The position numbers were made by a program, and so were the translations under genes. A stretch of 30,823 nucleotides of DNA from Fimenecus sp052273845. GTDB lineage: Bacteria; Bacillota; Clostridia; Oscillospirales; Acutalibacteraceae. This document shows positions 15,408 to 22,611 of this stretch, piece after piece (the first letter of the stretch is position 1; the number at the start of each line of letters is the position of its first letter). The notes under the pieces are model-generated. The model did no database searches. It was not told the DNA's origin and saw only the letters and a program-made list of their open reading frames with translations. The DNA is taken from the NCBI GenBank assembly GCA_052273845.1, contig DAVZHM010000012.1, forward strand, positions 1 to 30,823, written 5' to 3'.

Positions 15408-16685
15408 ATGGAATTATTACGCTGCGGTGCACGCGGCACAGCGGTCTATTATTTACAGTTGGCGCTGATACGCGCGGGGTACACCGATCTTGCCTTAGAC
15501 GGCGTTTTCGGTGCACGCACCGCCGAAGCAGTCCGCGATTTTCAGCAAAAAAACGGACTTTCGCCCGACGGCGCAGTCGGCACGCGCACTTGGGGCAAAC
15601 TGTATCCGTATTTAAAAGGCTACGCCACACACATTGTGAAAAGCGGCGACGCGCTGTTTTCGCTCTCGCAGCGTTATAACACCGCGCTGTATCGCATTTT
15701 GCTTGCCAACCCGACGGTCAATCCGCAAAATTTACAGGTCGGCACACGGGTGCAAATTCCGTTCGATTTTCCGTTGGTGCCGACCGGCGTCCCCTATTCT
15801 GCCGTGCTGACCTCGTGGATTATTGAGGGGCTTTCGGTGCGATACCCGTTTTTGGAAAACGGCTCGGCAGGCAAAAGCATCATGGGCAAAACCATTTCGT
15901 TTTTGCGCATCGGCACGGGCGAAAAAGAGGTGTTTTACAACGCTTCGCACCATGCCAACGAATGGCTGACCACGCCTGTGCTGTTGAAATTCGCCGAGGA
16001 ATACGCAAACAGTTACGCATTGGGCGAGAAACTCGGCGATGTGGTGGCGGCACGGTTATTTCGGGAATACAGCCTGTATTTGGTGCCGATGGTCAACCCT
16101 GACGGGGTAGATTTGGTGACGGAGATGCTGAAAAGCGGCGCATATTACAACCGTGCGCGGCAAATTTCCGATGCCTACCCCGAAATCCCGTTTCCAAACG
16201 GTTGGAAAGCGAACATTGTGGGTGTAGATTTGAATTTGCAGTACCCCGCCAACTGGGAGGAGGCAAAGCGCATCAAATTTTCGCAAGGGTTCACTACCCC
16301 CGCCCCGCGGGATTTCGTCGGCACGGCGCCGCTTGTTGCGCCCGAAAGTTTTGCGATGTTCACCTTTACGCGCACCCACAACTTTTTGCTGACGCTTTCC
16401 TACCACAGCCAAGGGGAAATTATTTATTGGAAATACTTGGATTACGAACCGGCTCGCTCACGGGAAATTGCCGAATATTTCGGGGAAGTCAGCGGCTACG
16501 CGGTAGAGGAAACGCCCTACGCTTCGGGCTTTGCAGGGTATAAAGATTGGTTTATTGAAACCTATGACCGACCGGGATATACAATAGAAATCGGACGGGG
16601 TGCAAGCCCCCTGCCCCTTTCGCAGTTCCCGGAGATTTACAAAGATAACTTCGGCATCCTTTTGGGCGGTATGACGCAGATTTAG
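15408..16685 (+). CDS. M14-family peptidase with PG-binding and LysM domains
   Basis: This 425-residue protein resembles the gamma-D-glutamyl-L-diamino acid endopeptidase I type, which cleaves the peptide stem of peptidoglycan. Domain order: peptidoglycan-binding domain 1 (about 5-65, with L-D-G-V-F-G-A-R-T), a LysM (about 75-118), then the zinc carboxypeptidase domain (about 130-420) with ligands His182 and Glu185 (H-H-A-N-E-W), His333 (S-Y-H-S-Q-G) and catalytic Glu394 (Y-T-I-E-I-G). The substrate-site motif N-P-D-G-V is at 230-234. There is no classical signal peptide, as in many sporulation-linked members, so it may act in the mother cell or be recruited to wall late. GAAAGGTGG precedes the ATG. 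Confidence 0.92.
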   Translation: MELLRCGARGTAVYYLQLALIRAGYTDLALDGVFGARTAEAVRDFQQKNGLSPDGAVGTRTWGKLYPYLKGYATHIVKSGDALFSLSQRYNTALYRILLANPTVNPQNLQVGTRVQIPFDFPLVPTGVPYSAVLTSWIIEGLSVRYPFLENGSAGKSIMGKTISFLRIGTGEKEVFYNASHHANEWLTTPVLLKFAEEYANSYALGEKLGDVVAARLFREYSLYLVPMVNPDGVDLVTEMLKSGAYYNRARQISDAYPEIPFPNGWKANIVGVDLNLQYPANWEEAKRIKFSQGFTTPAPRDFVGTAPLVAPESFAMFTFTRTHNFLLTLSYHSQGEIIYWKYLDYEPARSREIAEYFGEVSGYAVEETPYASGFAGYKDWFIETYDRPGYTIEIGRGASPLPLSQFPEIYKDNFGILLGGMTQI

Positions 16686-16720
16686 AAAAAAACCGTAATG
16701 CAAATCGAATTGCCATTACG
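16686..16720 (-). terminator. terminator of the DUF6809-like gene
   Basis: CGTAATG (16694-16700) pairs with CATTACG (16714-16720), with inner CAA/TTG pairs and one bulge. On the minus strand it is followed by seven T (16692-16686). Its 5' arm is also part of a longer alternative hairpin (16707-16751). Confidence 0.65.
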
Positions 16721-16751
16721 CACGACATTTGGGTTGTGCGTAAGGCAATTC
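16707..16751. repeat. long inverted repeat overlapping a stop codon
   Basis: GAATTGCC-A-TTACGCAC (16707-16723) and GTGCGTAA-GGCAATTC (16736-16751) pair with one bulged base around a 12-nt loop. It includes the first bases of the DUF6809-like stop codon. On the minus strand it competes with the terminator hairpin (16694-16720), because both use CGTAATGGCAA. Confidence 0.6.
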
Positions 16752-17067
16752 AATCCAAATTGCAAAGCTTTTCATCTTGAAGTGCATCTGTGCGCGGCAA
16801 AAAAACCTCTCTCGTCCATTGTGTTCCCAACCGAAAAGCGTATATAAACAATTCTTCCTGCTCATCAAGGCTGATTTCCGCTTGTTTTTCACAATAAGCT
16901 TGAAACAACGCAAGCGAGTGCGCGTCCACACGCGATTCCAACTGCTTTGCGATTTCATTTTGCTTTTCTAATTTGCTTTGAAACATTTGTGCAGATGGTG
17001 TCGGTGCATAAGCGCGGTCAACAGGTGATAAATTTCCGTAAAATAGGTTTTTTAAAACAGATGCCAT
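16750..17067 (-). CDS. DUF6809-like small protein
   Basis: This 105-residue protein starts with the pattern L-K-N-L-F-Y-G-N-L-S-P, then a Gln/Glu-rich helical middle, and ends with F-I-Y-A-F-R-L-G-T-Q-W-T-R-E. That pattern fits the DUF6809 family, common in clostridial chromosomes and mobile elements; its function is unknown. It is predicted soluble and all-alpha. AGGAGGG lies 8-9 bp before the ATG at 17067. It is transcribed divergently from an XRE-type regulator across a 100-bp gap that holds overlapping promoters and a palindrome, so the regulator very likely controls it. The two may form a stress or addiction-type pair, but nothing in the sequence proves this. Confidence 0.75.
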   Translation of the reverse strand: MASVLKNLFYGNLSPVDRAYAPTPSAQMFQSKLEKQNEIAKQLESRVDAHSLALFQAYCEKQAEISLDEQEELFIYAFRLGTQWTREVFLPRTDALQDEKLCNLD

Positions 17068-17097
17068 GGAGAACCCTCCTACAATGTATATGGAAAT

Positions 17098-17126
17098 ATA
17101 TTACTCAAATTTTGAGTAATTGTCAA
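17098..17126 (-). promoter_or_regulatory. promoter of the DUF6809-like gene
   Basis: Minus-strand -35 TTGACA (17121-17126), a 17-bp spacer and -10 TAATAT (17098-17103). The palindrome at 17100-17120 fills the spacer, so a bound protein would block polymerase. Confidence 0.75.
17100..17120. promoter_or_regulatory. palindromic operator in the divergent promoter
   Basis: ATTACTCAAA (17100-17109) and TTTGAGTAAT (17111-17120) are perfect 10-bp arms around one T. It lies in the spacer of the minus-strand promoter and next to the plus-strand -35. It is probably the binding site of the XRE regulator at 17171 (inference). Confidence 0.7.
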
Positions 17127-17147
17127 TACGCTTCATTTGCATATATT
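17120..17147 (+). promoter_or_regulatory. promoter of the XRE regulator gene
   Basis: TTGTCA (17120-17125), a 16-bp spacer and TATATT (17142-17147). Its -35 shares bases with the -35 of the opposite promoter, so the two cannot easily be occupied together. Confidence 0.5.
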
Positions 17148-17170
17148 AGAATTATCTTGAGGTGTTTGAT

Positions 17171-17392
17171 ATGAAGCCGGAGCAAATACGCTTACGCAAT
17201 CTTCGTGAGGACAACGATATGACACAATCACAAGTTGCAAAAATTTTAAACAAATCCCAACAAGGCTATGACCATTTGGAAAACGGGCGTGCGGACTTAT
17301 CTGTTGATGATTTAAGAAGTTTGTGCAAATACTATAATGTCTCTGCGGATTACATCATTGGCTTAATTGATACACCGCGTCCGTTGGATTAA
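17171..17392 (+). CDS. XRE-family (Cro/CI-type) transcriptional regulator
   Basis: This 73-residue protein is a single helix-turn-helix domain. After I-R-L-R-N-L-R-E comes the HTH core M-T-Q-S-Q-V-A-K-I-L-N-K-S-Q-Q-G-Y, then E-N-G-R-A, and the end S-A-D-Y-I-I-G-L typical of small XRE regulators. I chose the ATG at 17171, which has GAGGTG about 8 bp before it; a GTG at 17162 overlaps this site. It likely represses both itself and the divergent DUF6809-like gene through the palindrome at 17100-17120. There is no ligand-binding or peptidase domain. Confidence 0.88.
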   Translation: MKPEQIRLRNLREDNDMTQSQVAKILNKSQQGYDHLENGRADLSVDDLRSLCKYYNVSADYIIGLIDTPRPLD

Positions 17393-17400
17393 CGATTTCA

Positions 17401-17430
17401 CCCCTGCAATTTTGCAGGGGTTTCGTTTTG
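17401..17430 (+). terminator. terminator of the XRE regulator gene
   Basis: CCCCTGCAA (17401-17409) pairs with TTGCAGGGG (17412-17420), followed by TTTCGTTTTG. It begins 9 bp after the stop. Confidence 0.8.
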
Positions 17431-17469
17431 GGTACGATTTTCGGGCGGCTATTATTTTTTCGTGATGTT

Positions 17470-17626
17470 CTGTGCAAAGGCACAGAGTGATATTTCCCTT
17501 TCGGGAAGCGATATGGAAATCGAACGATTTCAGTGCTGTTTTATTCGCGTCGAAAACTGCCGCAGGCAATAACACTATGCGAAGCATACTATCACTGCGA
17601 AGCAATAATACTTGTGTGAAGCGCAA
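17470..17626. repeat. tandem array of short hairpins, several with GCGAAGC-type loops
   Basis: About seven small stem-loops follow one another: CTGTGC/GCACAG (17470-17485), TTCCC/GGGAA (17494-17507), GAAATCG/CGATTTC (17516-17531), TGCC/GGCA (17558-17568), TATGC-GAA-GCATA (17576-17588), TGC-GAA-GCA (17596-17604) and TTGTG/CGCAA (17612-17626). No open frame is evident. Similar hairpin-rich repeats are scattered in clostridial genomes near small mobile modules. This fills most of the roughly 300-bp gap between the XRE gene and the phosphodiesterase gene. Confidence 0.5.
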
Positions 17627-17634
17627 AATAAAAC

Positions 17635-17664
17635 TGCGGCATACTGATAAGGCAGTATGCCGCA
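17635..17664 (-). terminator. terminator of the glycerophosphodiester phosphodiesterase gene
   Basis: A perfect 12-bp stem (TGCGGCATACTG 17635-17646 / CAGTATGCCGCA 17653-17664). On the minus strand it is followed by GTTTTATTTTG, 32 bp past the gene's stop. Confidence 0.7.
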
Positions 17665-17695
17665 AAAGAAGCACCCTTTTGCTTTATGTATCGAT

Positions 17696-18700
17696 TTATT
17701 CGCCCGCAAATTCTTGCAAAACTTCGTATGCCATATCGGGGTTGTCACTCATAATCGCGTCCGCGCCGACAGATGCGAGATGCCGCACATCGTCTGCATC
17801 GTTAATCGTCCAATACTGCACGGCAATATTGTATTTGTGCGCATAATTCGTAATGCGTGTGGTGCCGAGATTGAACACGAAATCGTCATCAGGGATTTGC
17901 AACGCCTTGAATTTGTAATACCCTTGTGCGTGGTCAATACCGAACAGGCTCGAGAAATAGAAGTTTACAACCTCTTTGATGCCCGCCGAACGCAGCATAT
18001 CGGGGTAATTGTCATCCATATACTTGCTGATTTCGCCGTGGAATGTGCCCACCACCACGCGTGAGAGCAAACCGTATTCCGACAAAACGGCATAAAGTTT
18101 ATCCGCCGCCTTTTTACCAAGGTCACCTCCGTCTTTGATTTCTATGATATAGCTGTATTCGCCGTACGGCGCGAGATAATCGAAAATATCTTGCAACCGC
18201 ACCACTTTTAAATCTTCGGGCACATTGTCGCCGCGCAAGCCGCGATAAGGCGTTTCGCCGCTGTCGGTGGTGAAGTTTTCGCCGAGATTTAAAACGCGCA
18301 GTTCTTCGTAAGTCTTTTCGCTCGGGAGCACGCCCTCTTGCCCGAACACATCCACGGAATCACTTGTGCGGTCAAAGGTATCGTCATGCAGTAAAATCAA
18401 TTCATTATCTTTGGTGATGTGCAAGTCAAATTCAAAAATATCAATGGCGAAACTGCCGTTTTCTACACAGTTTTTAAACGCCATCAGCGTGTTTTCGGGT
18501 GCGATGCCGCCGCCCGAACGGTGCGCGGACACCATCGTTTTTCCGGTTTCCACAATATACGGATTGCGGCTGTCTGCCGTTTCATAGGTCACAGGAACAA
18601 GCGCATCTTTGAAATCGTGCGTAATCAGCAAACAAAATCCGCCCAAGAGCAGAGCCAATATCAAAACAATACAAATCAGTACAGTAAAAAATTTCTTCAT
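17696..18700 (-). CDS. membrane-anchored glycerophosphodiester phosphodiesterase
   Basis: This 334-residue protein belongs to the GDPD family, which hydrolyses glycerophosphodiesters to sn-glycerol 3-phosphate and an alcohol. A membrane segment or uncleaved signal anchor covers about 4-27, so the catalytic TIM barrel probably faces outside. Active-site residues are His60 and Arg61 (S-A-H-R-S-G-G), Glu69 (A-P-E-N-T), Glu90 and Asp92 (F-E-F-D-L-H), and His105 (L-L-H-D-D-T-F-D-R-T), all in place. The canonical H-R-G appears as H-R-S-G-G. GGAGGG lies 8 bp before the ATG. It has its own promoter and terminator. Possible roles are phospholipid or teichoic acid turnover. Confidence 0.92.
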   Translation of the reverse strand: MKKFFTVLICIVLILALLLGGFCLLITHDFKDALVPVTYETADSRNPYIVETGKTMVSAHRSGGGIAPENTLMAFKNCVENGSFAIDIFEFDLHITKDNELILLHDDTFDRTSDSVDVFGQEGVLPSEKTYEELRVLNLGENFTTDSGETPYRGLRGDNVPEDLKVVRLQDIFDYLAPYGEYSYIIEIKDGGDLGKKAADKLYAVLSEYGLLSRVVVGTFHGEISKYMDDNYPDMLRSAGIKEVVNFYFSSLFGIDHAQGYYKFKALQIPDDDFVFNLGTTRITNYAHKYNIAVQYWTINDADDVRHLASVGADAIMSDNPDMAYEVLQEFAGE

Positions 18701-18737
18701 TGCTTTTCCCTCCGAAAATCACACTTTTTCACGCACA

Positions 18738-18751
18738 AAACACGCGTGTTT
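18738..18751. promoter_or_regulatory. 14-bp perfect palindrome just after the phosphodiesterase transcription start
   Basis: AAACACGCGTGTTT is a perfect palindrome. It begins a few bases downstream of the predicted start of the minus-strand transcript and could be an operator. Confidence 0.35.
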
Positions 18752-18760
18752 ACAAAACAT

Positions 18761-18789
18761 ATTTTAGCCGATTTCCCAAATTAAGTCAA
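18761..18789 (-). promoter_or_regulatory. promoter of the glycerophosphodiester phosphodiesterase gene
   Basis: Minus-strand -35 TTGACT (18784-18789), a 17-bp spacer and -10 TAAAAT (18761-18766). Confidence 0.7.
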
Positions 18790-18839
18790 CCTTGTTCCTG
18801 CTTTTTCGGACGATTTGCCAAATCAGAACACTTTTTTGT

Positions 18840-18868
18840 TTGACATATGTATAGGAATTTGATAAAAT
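18840..18868 (+). promoter_or_regulatory. promoter of the cohesin-domain protein gene
   Basis: -35 TTGACA (18840-18845), a 17-bp spacer and -10 TAAAAT (18863-18868), about 40 bp before the start codon. Confidence 0.75.
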
Positions 18869-18908
18869 AAACTGTAATCCAATTCGCTTTAGGAAGGGAT
18901 GTTTTGAA

Positions 18909-19505
18909 ATGAAAAAAGGGCTCTCTGTTGTATGCAGTATTCTGTTGGCTTTGGTGCTTTGCGTTTCAGCATTTGCGCAAAGTGACGCCGCTTTGAAAGT
19001 CGATACCGCGCTTGCGGACGGTACGCTGACGGTTACCTTGTCGGCACCTGCGGGCAGTTCGCTTGCTACCTTTGAAACCGTTTTGAATTACGATGCGGAA
19101 AAATTAGAACTGACCGACGTTGCTTACGGTGCGGGCGATATGACCACCAAAAACACCGAAACCGCCGGCAAGGCGCATTTGCTGATGGTTTGGCAAGACA
19201 CGCAGGAAGACGCCGCAACACTTGCCACCGTTACCTTTAAGGTGAAGGACGGTGCCAAAGGGGAAACGGCAATTTCGTTTACAGACACCGCTGCAACCGA
19301 CGGGAACGACGCACCGATTGCCGTTTCACTTGGGGAAAGCAGCACCTTTTCGGTAAAACTTTCGGACGCACCGCCGACCGATGAAAAAATTCCGTCCACA
19401 GCAGGCACTTACATCGCCATCGGCTTGGGGTGCACGGTCACTGTCGCGGCTGCGGTTGCCGTTACGGCAGGCGCAGTTGTAAAACGCAAGAAAAACGCCG
19501 AATAA
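18909..19505 (+). CDS. secreted, membrane-anchored cohesin-domain protein
   Basis: This 198-residue protein has a signal peptide (about 1-23, ending A-F-A), one cohesin-like beta-sandwich (about 28-150, with F-E-T-V-L-N-Y-D-A-E-K-L-E-L, a cohesin signature, and the A-T-L-A-T-V-T-F-K-V strand), a Pro/Thr-rich linker (152-166), and a C-terminal membrane segment (about 167-191) followed by K-R-K-K. It should display one cohesin on the outer face of the membrane. Cohesins bind dockerins in cellulosomes, but similar domains also occur in non-cellulosomal surface proteins. No dockerin or scaffoldin is encoded in the window. GGAAGGGA precedes the ATG, and the gene has a good promoter. Confidence 0.82.
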   Translation: MKKGLSVVCSILLALVLCVSAFAQSDAALKVDTALADGTLTVTLSAPAGSSLATFETVLNYDAEKLELTDVAYGAGDMTTKNTETAGKAHLLMVWQDTQEDAATLATVTFKVKDGAKGETAISFTDTAATDGNDAPIAVSLGESSTFSVKLSDAPPTDEKIPSTAGTYIAIGLGCTVTVAAAVAVTAGAVVKRKKNAE

Positions 19506-19521
19506 AAAACAAATATTTTTG

Positions 19522-19554
19522 TGCCCGCTTTGCTTCCTGCATCGCGGGCATTTT
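19522..19554 (+). terminator. probable terminator after the cohesin-domain gene
   Basis: TGCCCGC (19522-19528) pairs with GCGGGCA (19544-19550) around a 15-nt loop and is followed by TTTTCC, 17 bp after the stop. Confidence 0.55.
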
Positions 19555-19613
19555 CCTTTCGGCTTTTCTGTTTATCTTTTGCGGTTTGCCGAAAGATTTC
19601 CCTGCGGTTTCCG

Positions 19614-19642
19614 TTGACATCGCAGGACGGGTATTGTATAAT
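19614..19642 (+). promoter_or_regulatory. consensus promoter of purA-guaA
   Basis: -35 TTGACA (19614-19619), a 17-bp spacer and -10 TATAAT (19637-19642) match the SigA consensus at every position. The leader of about 55 nt holds a small GCTTC/GAAGC hairpin followed by TTTTT just before AAGGAGG. Confidence 0.9.
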
Positions 19643-19706
19643 ATTTTCTGTATTGTTAGAATGCTTTGCTTCTTTGCGAAGCGTATTTTTAAGGAGGAAC
19701 CATTCC

Positions 19707-20981
19707 ATGGTTAAAGCAATTGTCGGCGCAAACTGGGGTGACGAGGGCAAAGGCAAAATCACCGATATGTTTGCCGAAAAGGCGGACATCATCATTCGTT
19801 TTCAGGGCGGTGCAAACGCCGGGCACACTATCATCAACGATAAAGGGCGTTTTGCATTCCACTTAATGCCCAGCGGCGTCTGCTATGACCACACCACCTG
19901 CATCATCGGCAACGGTGTCGCACTCGACATCAACAAATTCTGCAAAGAGTTGGAAGATGTTAAAGCGGCGGGGTTGAATCCGAAACTGCTCGTTTCCGAG
20001 CGCGCACAGATTTTGATGCCGTATCACATTTTGTTTGATACATACGAAGAAGAACGTTTGGGCAAAAACGCGTTCGGCTCGACCAAAAGCGGTATTGCGC
20101 CGTTCTTCAGCGACAAATACGCCAAAATCGGCATTCAGGTCAATGAACTGTATGACGACGAAACCTTGAAAGCAAAACTCAAAAACATTTGCACGCTGAA
20201 AAATCTCACTTTAAAATATGTTTACAACAAACCGCTTTTGTCGGAAGAAGAATTGTTTGATACCTGCGTGAAATACCGCGAAATGATTAAACCGTATGTC
20301 TGCGACACGCACGCGTATCTTGAAAAAGCAATGGCAGAAGGCAAGGAAATCCTTTTGGAGGGGCAGTTGGGCACCTTAAAAGACCCCGATTTCGGCATTT
20401 ACCCGATGGTAACCTCCTCCTCTACCCTTGCAGGCTACGGCGCTGTGGGCGCAGGCATTCCGCCGCACAAAATTGAGGAAATCATTGTGGTTACAAAAGC
20501 GTATTCCTCGGCGGTGGGCGCAGGCGAATTTGTTTCGGAAATCCTTGACGAAGCCGAAGCACAGGAACTGCGTATTCACGGCGGCGACAAAGGCGAATTC
20601 GGTGCCACCACAGGCAGACCGAGAAGAGTCGGTTGGTTTGACTGCGTTGCTACTCGCTACGGCATTGCGTGTCAGGGTGCAACAAAGGTTGTTATGACGG
20701 CTATCGACTGCCTTTCATATCTCGACGAAATCAAGGTTTGCGTCGGCTATGAGGTAGACGGCGAAATCATCAACGACTTCCCCACCACCCCCACCTTAAA
20801 GAAATGCAAACCCGTTCTGACCACGCTCAAAGGCTGGCACTGCGACATCAGAGGCATTAAGAATTATGCCGATTTGCCGAAAGAAGCCCGCGATTATGTG
20901 GAGTTTATAGAAAAAGAACTCGGGTACCGTATCGATATGGTTTCCAACGGCCCCGAAAGAGAAGCAATTATTTACAGATAA
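19707..20981 (+). CDS. purA: adenylosuccinate synthetase
   Basis: This 424-residue enzyme joins IMP and aspartate with GTP to give adenylosuccinate, the first step from IMP to AMP. The N-terminal P-loop-like G-D-E-G-K-G-K (11-17) holds catalytic Asp12, and His40 (N-A-G-H-T) is the partner catalytic residue; G-A-T-T-G-R-P-R-R-V-G-W-F-D near the C-terminal third is another family signature. The length matches bacterial PurA (420-430). The ATG at 19707 is chosen because AAGGAGGAA precedes it; a longer open frame to 19521 crosses the promoter. guaA follows 19 bp downstream, so the AMP and GMP branch enzymes share one message. Confidence 0.97.
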   Translation: MVKAIVGANWGDEGKGKITDMFAEKADIIIRFQGGANAGHTIINDKGRFAFHLMPSGVCYDHTTCIIGNGVALDINKFCKELEDVKAAGLNPKLLVSERAQILMPYHILFDTYEEERLGKNAFGSTKSGIAPFFSDKYAKIGIQVNELYDDETLKAKLKNICTLKNLTLKYVYNKPLLSEEELFDTCVKYREMIKPYVCDTHAYLEKAMAEGKEILLEGQLGTLKDPDFGIYPMVTSSSTLAGYGAVGAGIPPHKIEEIIVVTKAYSSAVGAGEFVSEILDEAEAQELRIHGGDKGEFGATTGRPRRVGWFDCVATRYGIACQGATKVVMTAIDCLSYLDEIKVCVGYEVDGEIINDFPTTPTLKKCKPVLTTLKGWHCDIRGIKNYADLPKEARDYVEFIEKELGYRIDMVSNGPEREAIIYR

Positions 20982-21000
20982 CAAGAAGGGCGTATATAGA

Positions 21001-22530
21001 ATGGAAAAAATCCTCGTTCTCGATTTCGGTGGGCAATACAATCAGCTCATCGCACGCAGAGTGCGTGACAACAATGTGTATGCCGAAATCCTCCCCTACA
21101 CCACGCCGTTGGAAGAAATCCGATCCCGTGGCTACAAGGGCATCATTTTTACGGGCGGTCCCAATTCGGTTTACGATGAAAGTTCGCCCCATTACGCAAA
21201 AGAAATTTTGGATTTGGGTGTTCCCGTCCTCGGCATTTGCTACGGCTGTCAGTTGATTTCGTGGATGCGCGGCGGCGAAGTTAAAACCGCGCCCGTGTCG
21301 GAATACGGCAAAATCGAAGTTAAGGCAACCACCAAAAGTCTGCTGTTTAAAGGCATACCCGAAAAAAGCATTGTGTGGATGAGCCATACGGACTACATTT
21401 CCAAAGTTCCCGACGGATTCCAAATTGTCGGCACCACGGACGATTGCCCCTGTGCCGCAATGGAAAACACGGCGGAAAACATTTACGCGGTGCAATTCCA
21501 CCCCGAAGTAACGCATTCGCAATTCGGCAAGGAACTGTTGCACAACTTTTTATATGAAATTTGCGGCTGTTCGGGCGACTGGGTGATGGATGATTTCATT
21601 GAAAACACCGTTGCTGCCTTACGCGAAAAAATCGGCGACAAGAAGGTCGTTTTGGGTCTTTCAGGTGGCGTGGATTCCTCGGTCGCGGCAGGGCTTCTCT
21701 CCCGCGCGGTCGGCAAGCAGCTGACCTGCGTGTTTGTGGACCAAGGACTTATGCGCAAGGACGAAGGCGATTTCGTCGAAAAAACCTTTACTTCCCTTTT
21801 TGATATGCGTTTTGTGCGCGTCAACTGTCAGGAAGCGTTCTTAGCAAAACTCAAAGGGGTTACCGACCCCGAACAAAAGCGCAAAATCATCGGCACGGAA
21901 TTTTACAATGTATTTTGGAATGAAATCCGCAAAGAAGCGGACAACGGCTTTTTTGCGCAGGGCACCATTTACCCCGACTGCATTGAATCGGGCAAGGGCG
22001 ATGCGGATGTCATTAAAACCCACCACAATCGCGTAAAAATGCCCGAAGATATTGAATTTGCGGGCGTGATTGAGCCGCTTTGCGACCTGTTTAAAGACGA
22101 GGTGCGCGCCGTCGGCGAAAAACTCGGGATTCCGAAAGAATTGGTATGGCGTCAGCCGTTCCCGGGACCGGGACTCGGTGTGCGCATCATCGGCGAAATC
22201 ACCGCCGAAAAGGTCAAAATTTTGCAGGAAGCGGACGCCATTTTCCGCGATGAAATGGCAAAAACAGGCTACGAAAGCCGGTTAAGTCAGTTCTTCGCCG
22301 TTCTGCCCGATGTGAAAACCGTCGGCGTGATGGGCGACCACAGAACTTATGACCATTTGATTGCACTGCGTGCCGTTACAACAGACAATTTCATGACCGC
22401 GGATTGGGCGCAAATCCCCTACGAAATGCTCGCCAAGGTTTCCAACCGCATTACAAACGAGGTGGAGCACGTCAACCGCGTGGTGTATGACATCACTTCC
22501 AAACCCCCCGGCACAGTGGAGTGGGAATGA
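21001..22530 (+). CDS. guaA: GMP synthase (glutamine-hydrolysing)
   Basis: This 509-residue enzyme converts XMP to GMP using glutamine and ATP. The N-terminal class I glutaminase has the triad Cys80 (G-I-C-Y-G-C-Q), His167 and Glu169 (F-H-P-E-V-T-H-S). The ATP-pyrophosphatase domain has S-G-G-V-D-S-S (221-227), and the C-terminal dimerisation domain ends P-P-G-T-V-E-W-E, the normal GuaA end. The length is standard (510-525), so the gene is intact although a mobile element abuts its 3' end. AGAAGGG precedes the ATG. The 3' end of guaA is a known recurrent insertion site for genomic islands, and the integrase gene 125 bp away fits that. Confidence 0.97.
   Translation: MEKILVLDFGGQYNQLIARRVRDNNVYAEILPYTTPLEEIRSRGYKGIIFTGGPNSVYDESSPHYAKEILDLGVPVLGICYGCQLISWMRGGEVKTAPVSEYGKIEVKATTKSLLFKGIPEKSIVWMSHTDYISKVPDGFQIVGTTDDCPCAAMENTAENIYAVQFHPEVTHSQFGKELLHNFLYEICGCSGDWVMDDFIENTVAALREKIGDKKVVLGLSGGVDSSVAAGLLSRAVGKQLTCVFVDQGLMRKDEGDFVEKTFTSLFDMRFVRVNCQEAFLAKLKGVTDPEQKRKIIGTEFYNVFWNEIRKEADNGFFAQGTIYPDCIESGKGDADVIKTHHNRVKMPEDIEFAGVIEPLCDLFKDEVRAVGEKLGIPKELVWRQPFPGPGLGVRIIGEITAEKVKILQEADAIFRDEMAKTGYESRLSQFFAVLPDVKTVGVMGDHRTYDHLIALRAVTTDNFMTADWAQIPYEMLAKVSNRITNEVEHVNRVVYDITSKPPGTVEWE
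22505..22530. other. putative attachment site at the guaA 3' end
   Basis: The last codons of guaA (core GGCACAGTGGAGTGGGAATG) are the expected crossover site for guaA-targeting integrases. The element starts right after. A second copy should mark the far end of the element; none was seen inside this window, so that end lies beyond the right edge. Confidence 0.5.
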
Positions 22531-22611
22531 TTGCATAACTCAGGAAGTGCCGTAAATACGGGCTTTTCACAGAAAAACAGGTCTGTTTGACGACCGAATG
22601 ACGACAAGACT

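Noticed and set aside
17455..17640. Possible CRISPR array
   Set aside because: The hairpin units differ from each other in sequence and spacing; there are no identical repeats with unique spacers and no cas genes.
19521..19706. N-terminal extension of purA by 62 residues
   Set aside because: It crosses the consensus promoter and the ribosome site; PurA proteins start at the V-K-A-I-V-G-A-N-W segment used here.
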